DNA of 64,000 nt. Source: Phaeodactylum tricornutum CCAP 1055/1. Taxonomy: Eukaryota > Bacillariophyta > Bacillariophyceae > Surirellales > Neidiaceae. Location: contig NC_011681.1 of the NCBI RefSeq assembly GCF_000150955.2, positions 605,501-669,500 on the forward strand. Direction: 5' to 3'. The notes under the pieces were generated by a model. That model ran no database searches. It was not told the origin of the DNA and was given only the letters and a program-made list of their open reading frames with translations. Numbering within the stretch: position 1 is the stretch's first letter; each line of letters begins with the position of its first letter. Shown piece by piece: positions 48,827 to 58,238 of the stretch. The position numbers and the translations under genes were made by a program.

Positions 48827-49091
48827 GGAAAGTAGAGCGTAGTGACAATGATGAGGCCTTACGACTAATGGAAACAGAAGAGAACGGATCCGGATGGCGG
48901 GATTTTTGATTTCACAGCAAGTTAGATCGTTTGTCGTCGTAAAAATGCAAACACGAGACCGTGACTATGAGTAAGGCCGGCCCCGCACGCAGGACATGCT
49001 TCATGCGTGCGTCACGAAAGCCGGGTTCCACTAACTTTATGTTTGTACCAGACCCCTCAGATGGACTAGACTAAATACCATTAACAGTAAG

Positions 49092-50135
49092 TTAGAGTCC
49101 GACGAGCTCCATTTTAGAAGTAACTTCTAGAATGTCCACATTGCCTCCACAAAGAATAATACCAACGTTAGAAAAGCCAGCCTCGGCAGTATACTTCATT
49201 TGAAATGAATTCGACATAGCCACTGCCACCCCAACGCCAGCGCTTGGTTCAATGCATATCTTGAGGCGTTCCCAAATAAGCTTTGTCGCGTATAAAATTT
49301 CTTTTTCCGAGACAGTGAATATGTCATCGACAAGATCTCGAACAATTGGCCAAGTGTTCGGACCCAAAGTTGTTTTCAAGCCATCAGCGACACTTTGCAA
49401 TTTATTGTCGGGAGAATGACTAAGAAGATGCCTGGCCTCAAATGAGCGTTTTGCGTCGTCTAGAGCTGCTGGTTCTGCCAAAACGATTTTGATATCATCG
49501 CCCAGTAAAGCGCGAAGTGCAATGCAGTTCCCTGATGCTAAGCCGCCACCTCCCACAGGAATAATGATTACTTGCAAATGTTCCTGGATTTCTTTCATCT
49601 GCTCCACGAGCTCAATACTAATTGTTCCCTGTCCCGCAATGACTTTCGGATTCTCACTCGGATGAACGAAAGTGGCACCAGTTTCCGTTTGGATCCTTGC
49701 CGCAACGGCATCGCGGGCTTCATTGTTATTCTCGGTTTCAACGATGATTCCACCAAAATCTGTGACGGCACGCTTCTTCACCATAGGGGCATTCTTAGGC
49801 ATGGCTATTGTCGCGGTTACTGTGCAGTTTTCGCTGGAGGCCAGCTTGGCAGCTAGTGCCAATGCTTGCGCATGGTTTCCTGACGAATGGGTGACAACCT
49901 GAAACATCGCCGGCTTCTCCGCTTGATCAGCGATTGCACTGCGAATCGCATTCAAGGCTCCCCTAAATTTAAATGAGCCGGTTCTTTGCATCGCTTCCAC
50001 TTTGAAAAAGCACCTGCGACCAATCATTCTGTCAATTGAGGACGACGTCAAAACCGGGGTGCGGTGTGCCGTGTCCGATGTGTTCTTGTACGCGGCTTTG
50101 ACATCCGAAAAGTTTATGCAATATTCGGAAGACAT
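49092..50135 (-). CDS. SRR: Serine racemase / threonine dehydratase-like PLP enzyme
   Basis: This 347-residue fold type II PLP enzyme is closest to serine racemase. From ATG 50135 it reads MSSEYCINFSDVKAAYKN, HRTPVLTSSSIDRM, then RTGSFKFRGALNA with the PLP-binding Lys. Next is the SSGNHAQALALAA loop, followed by the glycine-rich phosphate loop PVGGGGLASGNCI and the C-terminal IILCGGNVD. Such enzymes racemise serine or eliminate water from serine and threonine. The open frame extends upstream to 50273, but racemases start near the MSSEYC position. No regulatory ACT domain is attached, which separates it from biosynthetic threonine deaminase. It is a single exon with no clear targeting signal. 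Racemase versus dehydratase cannot be decided from sequence. Confidence 0.88.
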   Translation of the reverse strand: MSSEYCINFSDVKAAYKNTSDTAHRTPVLTSSSIDRMIGRRCFFKVEAMQRTGSFKFRGALNAIRSAIADQAEKPAMFQVVTHSSGNHAQALALAAKLASSENCTVTATIAMPKNAPMVKKRAVTDFGGIIVETENNNEARDAVAARIQTETGATFVHPSENPKVIAGQGTISIELVEQMKEIQEHLQVIIIPVGGGGLASGNCIALRALLGDDIKIVLAEPAALDDAKRSFEARHLLSHSPDNKLQSVADGLKTTLGPNTWPIVRDLVDDIFTVSEKEILYATKLIWERLKICIEPSAGVGVAVAMSNSFQMKYTAEAGFSNVGIILCGGNVDILEVTSKMELVGL

Positions 50136-50646
50136 AGTGGGACTGAAAAATATAGTGGGTTGATGAAACCGATTCGCTTCATTGACATGAGTGCGGCCCT
50201 CGGTTCTTCCTGTGCACCTTTGTTTTCGAGAGGCACCCCCTTGAAGCGATTCGAAACTCTTTGGCGAAGCCAAGGAACTACGACATGAGACGCGAAACGC
50301 ATCAATCGAAAAAGCCTCCGCTTTTACCGTTAGCTCACTAACCTAACTGTAATTGATGTAAATCCAGGGAATCCGATAGTGCACACACATTACAATTGAT
50401 AATGTAACACCATATTGGAAAAGGCAAACCTGTCTTTGGATCCACGGGTATCCTTTGGAACAACTCGCGTCCTCACTTCCTGCAATTCTATTATTTTACT
50501 AGATTCAAATTTAGGCTGTGAACGCAGAGTAAAAGTAACCCAACGGTCTTCCTAACTAACTTGAAACAACGATAGTCCTTCCATATCCCTTGTACAAGTA
50601 GTCAAAATCTCGGGCATGCCTAACCTTCTTGAAACATTGTTGTCAA

Positions 50647-51321
50647 TCAAAATACACCCGTTTTTTCACGCTGTGTCTTCATGGCAACGGCCATCCACTC
50701 CAATTGGGTCAGCATACCAGGTAATTGAGCCAGCATTCGATGAGAAGGATCAATTGGAGATCCATCTTCGTTCAGAATCGAAGCTACGGTGGGCAAACCG
50801 CACAATTTGCTAACCGGCAAGCAGCCCAATTCATGGCACATATTGCAAATTGTCATGGCAGCCCGCATGCCACCCCATGGCCCAGGACTATACGTGACGA
50901 TGCCCGAAGGTTTGGCGGAGAAGTTGCTCCCTCCAAAGTGTCCCATGAGACTGGCCAAAGCCGGAGGAACGGTATGGTTGTATTCCGGGCTAACGACCAC
51001 GTAGCAATCGGCGGCATCAATGAGGTCTTTCAGCGCTTGCGCTTTGGGTGGCAACTCTTTCAAAAAAAATGTCGGCACAGTTAAATCACCACGGCTAATT
51101 TCCGCAAGCGCCCCACCCTCTGCGAACACGTCCTTCGGATCCACAACACTAAAGTCGTGCGTAATGATTTCGTCACCAAGTTTCTCCTTGCGGCTTTGAA
51201 GTGTCGATTCAACCCACTTCAGCACCCGGTCCCCAAGACGAAAATCACCGCCCCATGGGGGAGTGACGCTCCGAGAACTGCCCATGAAAACGACCGTTTT
51301 GAGAATTTTTGGGCTTGACAT
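50647..51321 (-). CDS. NADPH-dependent FMN reductase-like flavoprotein
   Basis: This 224-residue flavodoxin-like protein of the NADPH:FMN/quinone reductase family. Signatures are [16 protein letters not shown] (flavin phosphate loop), [40 protein letters not shown] (the SPEYN flavin-binding motif), [17 protein letters not shown] and a C-terminal [12 protein letters not shown] helix. It transfers hydride from NAD(P)H to FMN, quinones or azo compounds. I chose ATG 51321, where the family homology starts. The frame is open to another ATG at 51516, giving 65 extra residues of unknown nature. It is a single exon. The neighbouring 3' gap contains no gene. Confidence 0.88.
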   Translation of the reverse strand: MSSPKILKTVVFMGSSRSVTPPWGGDFRLGDRVLKWVESTLQSRKEKLGDEIITHDFSVVDPKDVFAEGGALAEISRGDLTVPTFFLKELPPKAQALKDLIDAADCYVVVSPEYNHTVPPALASLMGHFGGSNFSAKPSGIVTYSPGPWGGMRAAMTICNMCHELGCLPVSKLCGLPTVASILNEDGSPIDPSHRMLAQLPGMLTQLEWMAVAMKTQREKTGVF

Positions 51322-51930
51322 GATGGCAGCTAGTTGCAAGTCCGTACAGAACACAGCGTCTTGCTGTGCAATTATGTCTGCGGATCTACCTATTTCATCG
51401 AAGCATTGGGCCGGACGAATGAAAGGCAAAACCAGTTTTAGGCGTCGATCCGAGGAACAGAAAAGAGCATCGATGATCTTCAAAAGGTATTTATTAATTC
51501 TCTGCACCTCAGACATTGATACACTATAAGAAGCGACATACGCGCTTTATCTGCAGTGAGAGATACTCTACCAAGGTTCACCTGAGCAAATCCAGTGGTA
51601 GTGGATCTGGTGATGTGACATAGGTAGTATGTCACAGCCCATATAATTTAACCTTGTGTTGCGTATCATCACGTCCTGTATGGAATGTACTGTAAATATG
51701 GACCTACGTATCCACTACGGTGAGATTAACAGACACCGTCGTTCGAATCCACAGTCAAATAAGAACATCCAATAAGCGAGCCAAACAGTGTTGACTATAA
51801 ATTTCGGAGACTTTGTGTCCATGGCAAAGTCGAACTTCTGCGACTGCGCAGGTTTTGGCGACTTCGTTTTCACGGTGTACTCGTCGCGTAGAACGACTGC
51901 ACCGACGAGAGGTGTTGGAGGAATCGAAAT
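51322..51930. other. Gap upstream of the flavoprotein and cyclotransferase genes
   Basis: This includes the open upstream extension of the flavoprotein frame (51322-51516). The rest has no gene. A GTTCGAATCC near 51741 resembles a tRNA B-box, but no arms pair around it. Confidence 0.35.
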
Positions 51931-52874
51931 ATGCAAGTAGGCTTTTGTGTCGTCTCGCTCCTACTTCACAGACCATGTGCCGTGTCCCGCATTCCAGCAC
52001 GTCAGATCAGCGTTCGGGGAAAGTGTGCGCACTTTTGGTCGTCAAAGGCGTCTGTATCCTTTCCTCTTGGTACTGTGAAGAGCGGCAGCCACAATTTATT
52101 ACTCGGTAGCTCTGATCCTTTGTCCGACGAGACCATAACCATTCTGGGCTATGGTTCGCTTTTGTCTGAAAAGTCGGCAAAGAGTACATTTCCGGAGTTG
52201 TCCAACTTTCGCCTCGGACGAATCAGAAATTAGTGAGTCCATTGCTAGCTTCCTACTCCATATGTTCTGCATGGCAAACGCTCGAACACTTACATGATTG
52301 TAGTCGTCGTGTATTTGGTCACCCCGCGTCTATTTTCTTTGCCACTGGCATTGCCGACTTGCCAAGCTTGCAAATAGCTTCAGCATCGGCAGAGTTTGAC
52401 CAAGACAGTGCTGGCTTTGTAGTCTCGGCTTTTGATGTCCCGAACGAGGGCTTGTCTGGTGTTCCCAGTCGAGCTCTTCTGGAACGGGAGGCGTCGTATG
52501 ATTTCGAAAAGGTTGTCTTTGCAGGTTTAACAAAAAACTGTAATCCTTCCATGGAAGGATGGCTAAGTGTCCGTTCGACGGACTCCGCATACATCAAGAA
52601 ATGGGGTCAGGAACGCTTTGACCGGCAGTTTCGGAAGAATGGTATCGAAACTATCTGGCATTGGCCGGAAGATTCAGGCTTGCGACCCTGTGCTGTATAT
52701 CTTCGACATTGCTATCTGGCGGCGCAATCGATGGGGGAGGAGTGCTTCAATTCACTTCTCGATGAATCATACCTGTGCGACCGATCGACGACGATACGCG
52801 AGTACCTTAACATGTACCCCGAAGTATTGGACTCTGTACCTCCTCCTGAGCTAGCCCTACGCTACAATGGATGA
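51931..52874 (+). CDS. Gamma-glutamylcyclotransferase-like protein
   Basis: Two exons, 51931-52232 and 52304-52874, with an intron at 52233-52303; the product has 290 residues. The spliced junction reads RIRNYRRVFGH. The GGCT-fold signature TILGYGSLLS is followed by ATGIADLPSLQI and, further on, GVPSRALLEREASYDFEKV, with the probable catalytic Glu in that stretch. The fold covers gamma-glutamylcyclotransferases and AIG2-like proteins; the target (glutathione or gamma-glutamyl peptides) is not proven. The first exon starts with MQVGFCVVSLLLHRPCAV, a likely signal peptide, so it may be secreted or plastid-routed. It is convergent with the RRM-RapZ-C gene, stops 82 bp apart. The C-terminal part (YLCDRSTTIREYLNMYPEVL) may be a lineage-specific extension. 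Confidence 0.85.
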
Positions 52875-52956
52875 TAAAAAGGTCGCACATTGGCATAGAA
52901 AACTTTCTAAACTAGAAGCCAAGGTGATCGAACAACCCAAGTGCTACACAACGCCG

Positions 52957-54255
52957 TCAGTCATCTTCCAAATCTTTCTGTTTTCCCTTGGAAGATATCT
53001 GATTGCTCACTTTACGTTGAATATCGCGATGTGCTGTGCCAACCGAGCATGGTTGTGAAACACGGCTGCCGTCGTTCAGGCGCAGAATCGTTCTCAGCTG
53101 AGCGGCAGCAAGCTCACAGATTGCGACACTTCGGTGTTTTCCAGAAGAACTGCCAACAAAAATATTCATACTGAGACAATCTGCGTATCCGTGTCCCGCC
53201 TCAATAGCTTTCACCAAGACTGTCAACGCCTGATCGGCAATATTGTTGGCAAAATCCTGAACGCTCGGTGATTCATTCTTCATCAAATCTCGCTTCACTG
53301 CATTAGATAAACCATCCTGCCAAGACAGCCAATGTGACACCTGCGACAGATCACGGCAATCAAACGGACTTAAAGGTGACGATTGGCTCCATCCATTTCT
53401 GCAATCGGCAGGAACTCCGTGAATGTACCCAAACGAAGAAAATTGAATGTGAATGGGAGCTTTGCCGTGGGGCATTAATCGGTTCTCGGGAGGTGCGGAC
53501 GGTTGAACCGCTATTTCGACCTCTTGATCGACATCATTAAATTGTTTCTCTTTCCAGTCTGGATCAAAATCTCCGTATTCTGCCATGAGAGCCGATAGCG
53601 ACTCTTGCCTTCGCGTTCGGAAGTCGTTTGTCTCGTCTTGCTTTTGTTTATCGTGGCATTTTCGAACATTGCTAGTAGGTTGGCCTTCAAATCCAGCGGT
53701 GGCTACCAGAGCCAAGGCTGCTGTCGAAATCAACGCAGCAGTCAATGGGTCACCACCATTCACTACTGAATTATGAATTTCATCCGATACAATTTCTTCT
53801 ATTTTCTCCGCCACTTCCTCTAACCTCTCCTTCTCACCTACCGCTAGGCTTGGAGCTGTAGATGCTGATACAGGCTCTGCAGGAGTTGCCCAAGCGTTGC
53901 CGAAACCTTTCTTGCTGCACGCCGTGTTGGTATGGCTTCCGCTGCTCTTCCGTCGGCGTTCGATTTGTACGTTCAATGTGTTGCCTTGGAATACAGTATT
54001 GTGAAGCTTTGCAACAAGAATATTTAAGTTCCCTGCGTAGGATAGAAGTGCATGCGCCGCCGCTCCGGAGGAATCTCCCAAGATGAGTTGATCCCCGCGG
54101 ATGTCGGCTTGGGTGTTTTTATTCAAATGGCGCAATAATTTCTCATGCAGGTCTTCACAGTGATCAGGCAGGTTTCCGATGAAAAGACGCTTTCTGGAAG
54201 ATTTAGAATTTACGGTAAAGCTCTGAGAATCTCCTTCTTGTTTGTCAACATGCAT
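52957..54255 (-). CDS. RRM-RapZ C-terminal domain fusion protein
   Basis: This 432-residue protein joins an RNA-recognition motif to the C-terminal domain of bacterial RapZ. Residues about 22-99: KRLFIGNLPDHCED (RNP2-like) through QGNTLNVQIERR form an RRM. After a linker of about 165 residues with a helical EERLEEV-AEKIEEIV part (here split across EKERLEEVAEKIEEI), residues about 267-412 match RapZ-C. The markers are IQFSSFGYIHGVPADC, the DCRDL aspartates, NIFVGSSSGKHRSVAI (the GxxGGxHRSV motif with Ser for one Cys and one Gly) and the final HRDIQRK. The P-loop kinase domain of bacterial RapZ is absent. RapZ binds small RNAs and GlcN6P and controls GlmS in E. coli. The open frame reaches 54351 but the first ATG is at 54255. 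Single exon. Confidence 0.88.
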   Translation of the reverse strand: MHVDKQEGDSQSFTVNSKSSRKRLFIGNLPDHCEDLHEKLLRHLNKNTQADIRGDQLILGDSSGAAAHALLSYAGNLNILVAKLHNTVFQGNTLNVQIERRRKSSGSHTNTACSKKGFGNAWATPAEPVSASTAPSLAVGEKERLEEVAEKIEEIVSDEIHNSVVNGGDPLTAALISTAALALVATAGFEGQPTSNVRKCHDKQKQDETNDFRTRRQESLSALMAEYGDFDPDWKEKQFNDVDQEVEIAVQPSAPPENRLMPHGKAPIHIQFSSFGYIHGVPADCRNGWSQSSPLSPFDCRDLSQVSHWLSWQDGLSNAVKRDLMKNESPSVQDFANNIADQALTVLVKAIEAGHGYADCLSMNIFVGSSSGKHRSVAICELAAAQLRTILRLNDGSRVSQPCSVGTAHRDIQRKVSNQISSKGKQKDLEDD

Positions 54256-54601
54256 CCTTTGGTGTAGCGGGTAAACAAATGTGTTGGGGACCAGAGCCTC
54301 AAGCTCGAGACGTCGCGAATCGGCATGAAAGGAAGTTTGACTTTCAGTCAAAAGGAAATCGCTGTAGCGAGTCTACGAGCAAGGGATAAAGCGGGTTGGC
54401 AAAGTCCTAACTGTAAGTTTGCAACTTTACCGAAATAGTTTAAAGCGGTTAAGAAACCGTTAACTGTCCTTACCGAGAGATAGAAGTAGGTATTTCTTTT
54501 CAGAAGTCGAAAACTCACATTTCTCCGTCCATGACTACCTTCACCGTCAACAATAGCCAGAGAAAAGCTGATTGTGAAGATTGACGACCACGCCGTCGGA
54601 A
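54256..54601. promoter_or_regulatory. Divergent RRM-RapZ-C / MFS promoter gap
   Basis: This gap of 346 bp includes TTAACTGTCCTTACC near 54461. The frame of the RRM gene is open into it (to 54351) without an ATG. No other feature. Confidence 0.35.
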
Positions 54602-55954
54602 ATGGCGAGACACGTGCTTGTGTCAAGGCGTGATCAGTTGGCGCTGTGGGTTACCTACCTGAATATCGTTTTGTACGCACTGTGCTACCAGCTCCAGAAA
54701 CCTGTGGAGCCGTTTTTGGTCCAGACTCTCGCCGAGAATGCCAACGATGCCGATGCTGTCGCACGCAAATACGGAGAACTCCAGTCCTTCTTTTCTGCGA
54801 TTCAGACAGTCGGCTCCCCCCTGGTAGGAATTTTGTTGGACCGTGCTGGTATCCGATTTGCGTCAGCTTCTGTCTTTTTCGCATCGGCACTTTCGTACGC
54901 GATTTTAGCCGTCGCGACCGACATTAACTTGCTTTTCTATTCTAAACTTCCAACCGCTTTACAGCACGCGTTTCTCGTGGCGCAAGCAACAGCAGCTACC
55001 TCAACTGCTGGTGATGATAGCGCTCGTGCCCAGGCCCTGGGAAGGATGACTACGGCGTACACTATTGGAGGTACGTTGTTGGACGTGTGCTATTTGTGGA
55101 GAGTTGAACAGTTACTGAAATGTTGACTTTCGCTGCAAGCTACCATTGGTCCCGTACTGGGCGGAATTTTGGCAGATCATGGTGACCTTTATATTGGAGC
55201 GAGACTTGCGGTATTTGGAAGTCTACTTTCCGTCCTTCTTTCTGTAGTCTTCCTTCCTACGGTGGCGAGCTCCAACAACGCTCCATATAGGAAAGAAATT
55301 CGGCAACGATCGTTCTTTGATGAGGTGCGGCATTCTTTTAATATGGCCACGAGGCCTATACTGCTACCACTTTTGGCTGTGAAAGTTATTGCTGGATTGG
55401 CTGTTTCGATTTACTCCACCGCTCTTCCGATATTGCTGACAAGGGATCTCAAGTTTGATCCAGCCACTTTGGGTCTGTCCATGTCCAGCAGTACTTTCGC
55501 TGTTGCTGTTTTTGGGGCTGTAGGTATGGCACCACTGACATCACAAATTGGGGCGCCAGGCATGGCAAAGATTGGTCTTTTAATTCGGGCTTTCTTAGGA
55601 GCTTTAACAGCGCTTGTCATTTCTCAAGGGACCCATGCACGCTTTCCGATTCCCGTGAATATCATGGCAATTTCGGTTCTTCATGGTCTCGCATCGCATA
55701 TGCTGGCAACGGGTTTAACAACGCAAACCACTGGGGCAGTAGAGCAGGATGAACAGGGCGCATTGTTGGGACTCGAGCACGGCTTGTTCAGTTTGGCGCG
55801 TGTGGGTGGCCCCGCTCTAGGAACGTCATTTTTAGCTTCCGGCTCATCCGGATTCTGGCCGGTCGCAAACGTCTGTGGTGCCATCGATCTTGCCCTTGCT
55901 TTGGCTTTAACATTAACTACTTTGGAACGAAAATCGAAAGAGAAGGGCCAATGA
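54602..55954 (+). CDS. Major facilitator superfamily transporter (SLC22A18/MFSD9-like)
   Basis: Two exons, 54602-55070 and 55140-55954, with an intron at 55071-55139; the product has 427 residues. Predicted helices include LWVTYLNIVLYALCYQL, YGELQSFFSAIQTVGSPLVGILLDRAG (MFS motif A-like GILLDRAG), SVLLSVVFLPTVA, LLPLLAVKVIAGLAVSIY, FAVAVFGAVGMAPL and IDLALALALTLTTL, about 12 in all. TIGATIGPVLGGILAD crosses the splice and matches the substrate-path motif of the drug:proton antiporter subfamily. The first in-frame ATG is at 54602. Substrates cannot be deduced; relatives move organic cations or drugs. The intron contains an in-frame stop, so splicing is needed. Confidence 0.87.
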
Positions 55955-56498
55955 CAACGGTGACCGAAAGTGTCACATACTTTCATCCGACGCTTTTTAG
56001 ACCGGGATATAGTAACTACATCTATGACTTCAGATAAAGGCTTGTACTGAAAGGTCCGAAACAAAGTAGAATACATTCTTTTTATTGACGTTGCCTAGTA
56101 CAAAAATACAGGAGCTGATGTGTGCCTATTAGAACAAGCGGACACTAATATTTGCGTTTTTGGAAATTACATCTTCGATGCTGAATCGAGTCCATCGAAG
56201 TCGGGAACCATCCCCATCCATTGACATTACAGATGAATTCATGGCCAAACCAGCATTATTAGCTTTTTGTGATAATTCATTGTAGGATCCATAATTCTGC
56301 TCTGGAGAAGCATTTACAGTCAAAGAAAACATCAAAGGATTCCTTTGCTTAGTATGCGGTTCTTCTTGATTGCTATGGTTTCAAACATAAAAATTTAAAT
56401 CGTTTCCTGTCAATGGAGTGTGGCAATAGGACGGGGCAGCTAAAGGGACGCAATGTTGTCGTTATGTAGATTCTTTGTATGGTTGCCTAGAGGGCGTT
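55955..56498. other. Gap with a possible minus-strand terminal exon
   Basis: On the minus strand, 56129-56380 reads as a polar exon-like frame ending in DVISKNANISVRLF, possibly preceded by an acceptor (CCATAG) near 56384. I cannot find a matching upstream exon, so it is not called as a gene. Confidence 0.3.
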
Positions 56499-56882
56499 AT
56501 GTCGGAAAGCAGCCAAACCGTTCGTATTGTAGACATGTACGGACCGGATATGCCACCAATTACTTTTACTTCCGATCACAACTCGACAATATCGATCTGG
56601 AGCTCATTGTTGACTCAAACGGCTGCAACGAAATTCTCAGTTCAAGGAGGAGGTCAAGTTCTCGACAACAGCCTTGCCAATAGTTACTGTGCTCTTGTAA
56701 CGGATTGCCCCTTTAATGGTTGTGCGGAGGTGCGGTATAGCCCGTCAGCAAAGAATCTATACAGAGAAAAACACAACAATGCCATTCCATTGCTCGACAG
56801 AACCCAATTTTTAGGATACATTATGATCAGAGCTGGGGTCATTTCTGATGCGCTCGCTCTTGAATGGCCGCCATCCATCTAG
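56499..56882 (+). CDS. Small hypothetical protein overlapping the Nudix-PH gene
   Basis: This possible 127-residue protein starts at ATG 56499 (MSESSQTVRIVDMYGPDMP) and ends with LALEWPPSI. It has ordered-looking segments (ITFTSDHNSTISIWSSLL, SYCALVTDCPFNGCAEVRYS) but no recognisable family, signal or membrane segment. Its 3' end overlaps the convergent Nudix-PH coding region by 44 bp. Either it is a small lineage-specific gene or a chance frame; codon composition is not decisive. Confidence 0.4.
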   Translation: MSESSQTVRIVDMYGPDMPPITFTSDHNSTISIWSSLLTQTAATKFSVQGGGQVLDNSLANSYCALVTDCPFNGCAEVRYSPSAKNLYREKHNNAIPLLDRTQFLGYIMIRAGVISDALALEWPPSI

Positions 56883-57876
56883 ACCGTTCATCTTTATTGT
56901 CGGCTGCCAGATCCCATCTGAGTCGCCCATTCAGGGATACGATCGAAAACGTGTACAGCACCTTACCCCCTAATTCTTCTTCTCTGCCTATGAGTACATT
57001 AGCATCAGGGAGGGCCATTAATTTCTGTTTGTTTGCACACGAAGCCGCTTGCAGGGCTTGTCCTTCATTGCTGTATTGATGCAAAACATGCCTCTCACAA
57101 ACGAAGAATCGCCGCGACCAATATGGCTGTGATAAATCCGTAATTTTCTGATAGAGATAGCCGTAAAAAGAATTTGCCAATGATATCAGCGATTCCTCCT
57201 CACGAAATTCCTCACTGTTGGTTGTCGCATTTGATGGCGGCGCCAATGTAGGGTGTAACACAAGCATTGCTATTTGATGTGCAACATGTGCCGTCAGCCC
57301 CCAGACTTTGAACGTCTTTCCAAACTCGGAAGTATAGAGAAAGGTACGCATTATAAAAACTCCGCCTGCCCAGACTACCTCGTATTTTGATTCGTGGTTG
57401 GCCTCCTGCGAAAAGTACGAGAGGGGTACGGAGAAGACTGCGTCGACTTCGGCTTGTGAAATTTTCAGCTGGTGAGGTTCGGCAGCGCTGGACGGTTCAA
57501 CGAGGGCTACTATTGGTGTGACACAGAGATGGTTGACACTTTCTATAGTAGGCAGTCGACAAATCGGCCGCACGTGTTCAGGAGACAAGCCCACTTCTTC
57601 GTACGCTTCCCGAAGGGCGGTCACGACGTCGTCTTGTTCATCCTCGGGATCTTGCTGACCCCCAGGGAAGCAAACTTCTCCAGCGTGCGTTCTCATATTC
57701 TTGGGGCGTTGGGTTAGAAGTACATGTATGCCCGAGGATGGACGGCGGAAGAGGGGAATGAGTACCGAGGCTCGCTTTAAACCAATGTGTTGGGGTGAAT
57801 CTTTTGGTTCCATTCCAACATCGCGGAGTCGCTTCAATGTTTCGTCGGCGTCTGGAAAAGGGCTTTGGACGCTCAT
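56839..57876 (-). CDS. Nudix hydrolase-PH domain fusion
   Basis: This is a 345-residue protein with two domains. Residues about 34-207 are a Nudix hydrolase of the CoA-pyrophosphatase (NUDT7/8, NudL) type: HVLLTQRPKNMRTHAGEVCFPGGQQDPED leads into the Nudix box, whose REAYEEVGL end and FPGG start are intact (LREAYEEVGLSPEH). Residues about 237-343 are a pleckstrin-homology domain: FYGYLYQKITD, WSRRFFVCERHVLHQYSNE, LRWDLAADNKDERSRWMAAI, ending in the conserved Trp. The first in-frame ATG is at 57876. PH domains bind phosphoinositides or proteins, so the enzyme may be placed at a membrane. It is a single exon. The substrate (CoA derivatives) is inferred from the family. Confidence 0.88.
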   Translation of the reverse strand: MSVQSPFPDADETLKRLRDVGMEPKDSPQHIGLKRASVLIPLFRRPSSGIHVLLTQRPKNMRTHAGEVCFPGGQQDPEDEQDDVVTALREAYEEVGLSPEHVRPICRLPTIESVNHLCVTPIVALVEPSSAAEPHQLKISQAEVDAVFSVPLSYFSQEANHESKYEVVWAGGVFIMRTFLYTSEFGKTFKVWGLTAHVAHQIAMLVLHPTLAPPSNATTNSEEFREEESLISLANSFYGYLYQKITDLSQPYWSRRFFVCERHVLHQYSNEGQALQAASCANKQKLMALPDANVLIGREEELGGKVLYTFSIVSLNGRLRWDLAADNKDERSRWMAAIQERAHQK

Positions 57877-58238
57877 GGAGTTTTTTGTTAAACCATTCAC
57901 TATACCAGAACCAGATGTGGAGCAGGTACATGTAGATAACTCGTGTTTATAATGCGAATGTTGGACGAATGGATAAACTACTGAGATGGTGTGATGTGAT
58001 AGTAGAAACTCTTTTACATGCTGTTCACATTTGAAACTTTAAAAATTCCAAAAATTTATTTTAGTTAGCATCCTGAAGTAGAGCAGAGCGGCAGCCAATA
58101 TATTTTTGCTGCTACTAGGCAATACAGCGACATCGGCGATGATCTAGATTGTTTACATAAGTTTTGTAGATCGTTTCTAGCATACAAATAGAGGAAATTC
58201 AAACAGACTGGCCTCGTCCTCTCAATAGTTTGCCCACC
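57877..58238. promoter_or_regulatory. Divergent Nudix-PH / MAD1 gap
   Basis: No open frame, repeat or RNA gene is recognisable in this 362-bp AT-rich gap; it presumably holds both promoters. Confidence 0.35.

Noticed and set aside
51738-51760. A GTTCGAATCC box like a tRNA B-box
   Set aside because: The flanks do not form a T-arm or acceptor stem, and no A-box lies at the right distance.
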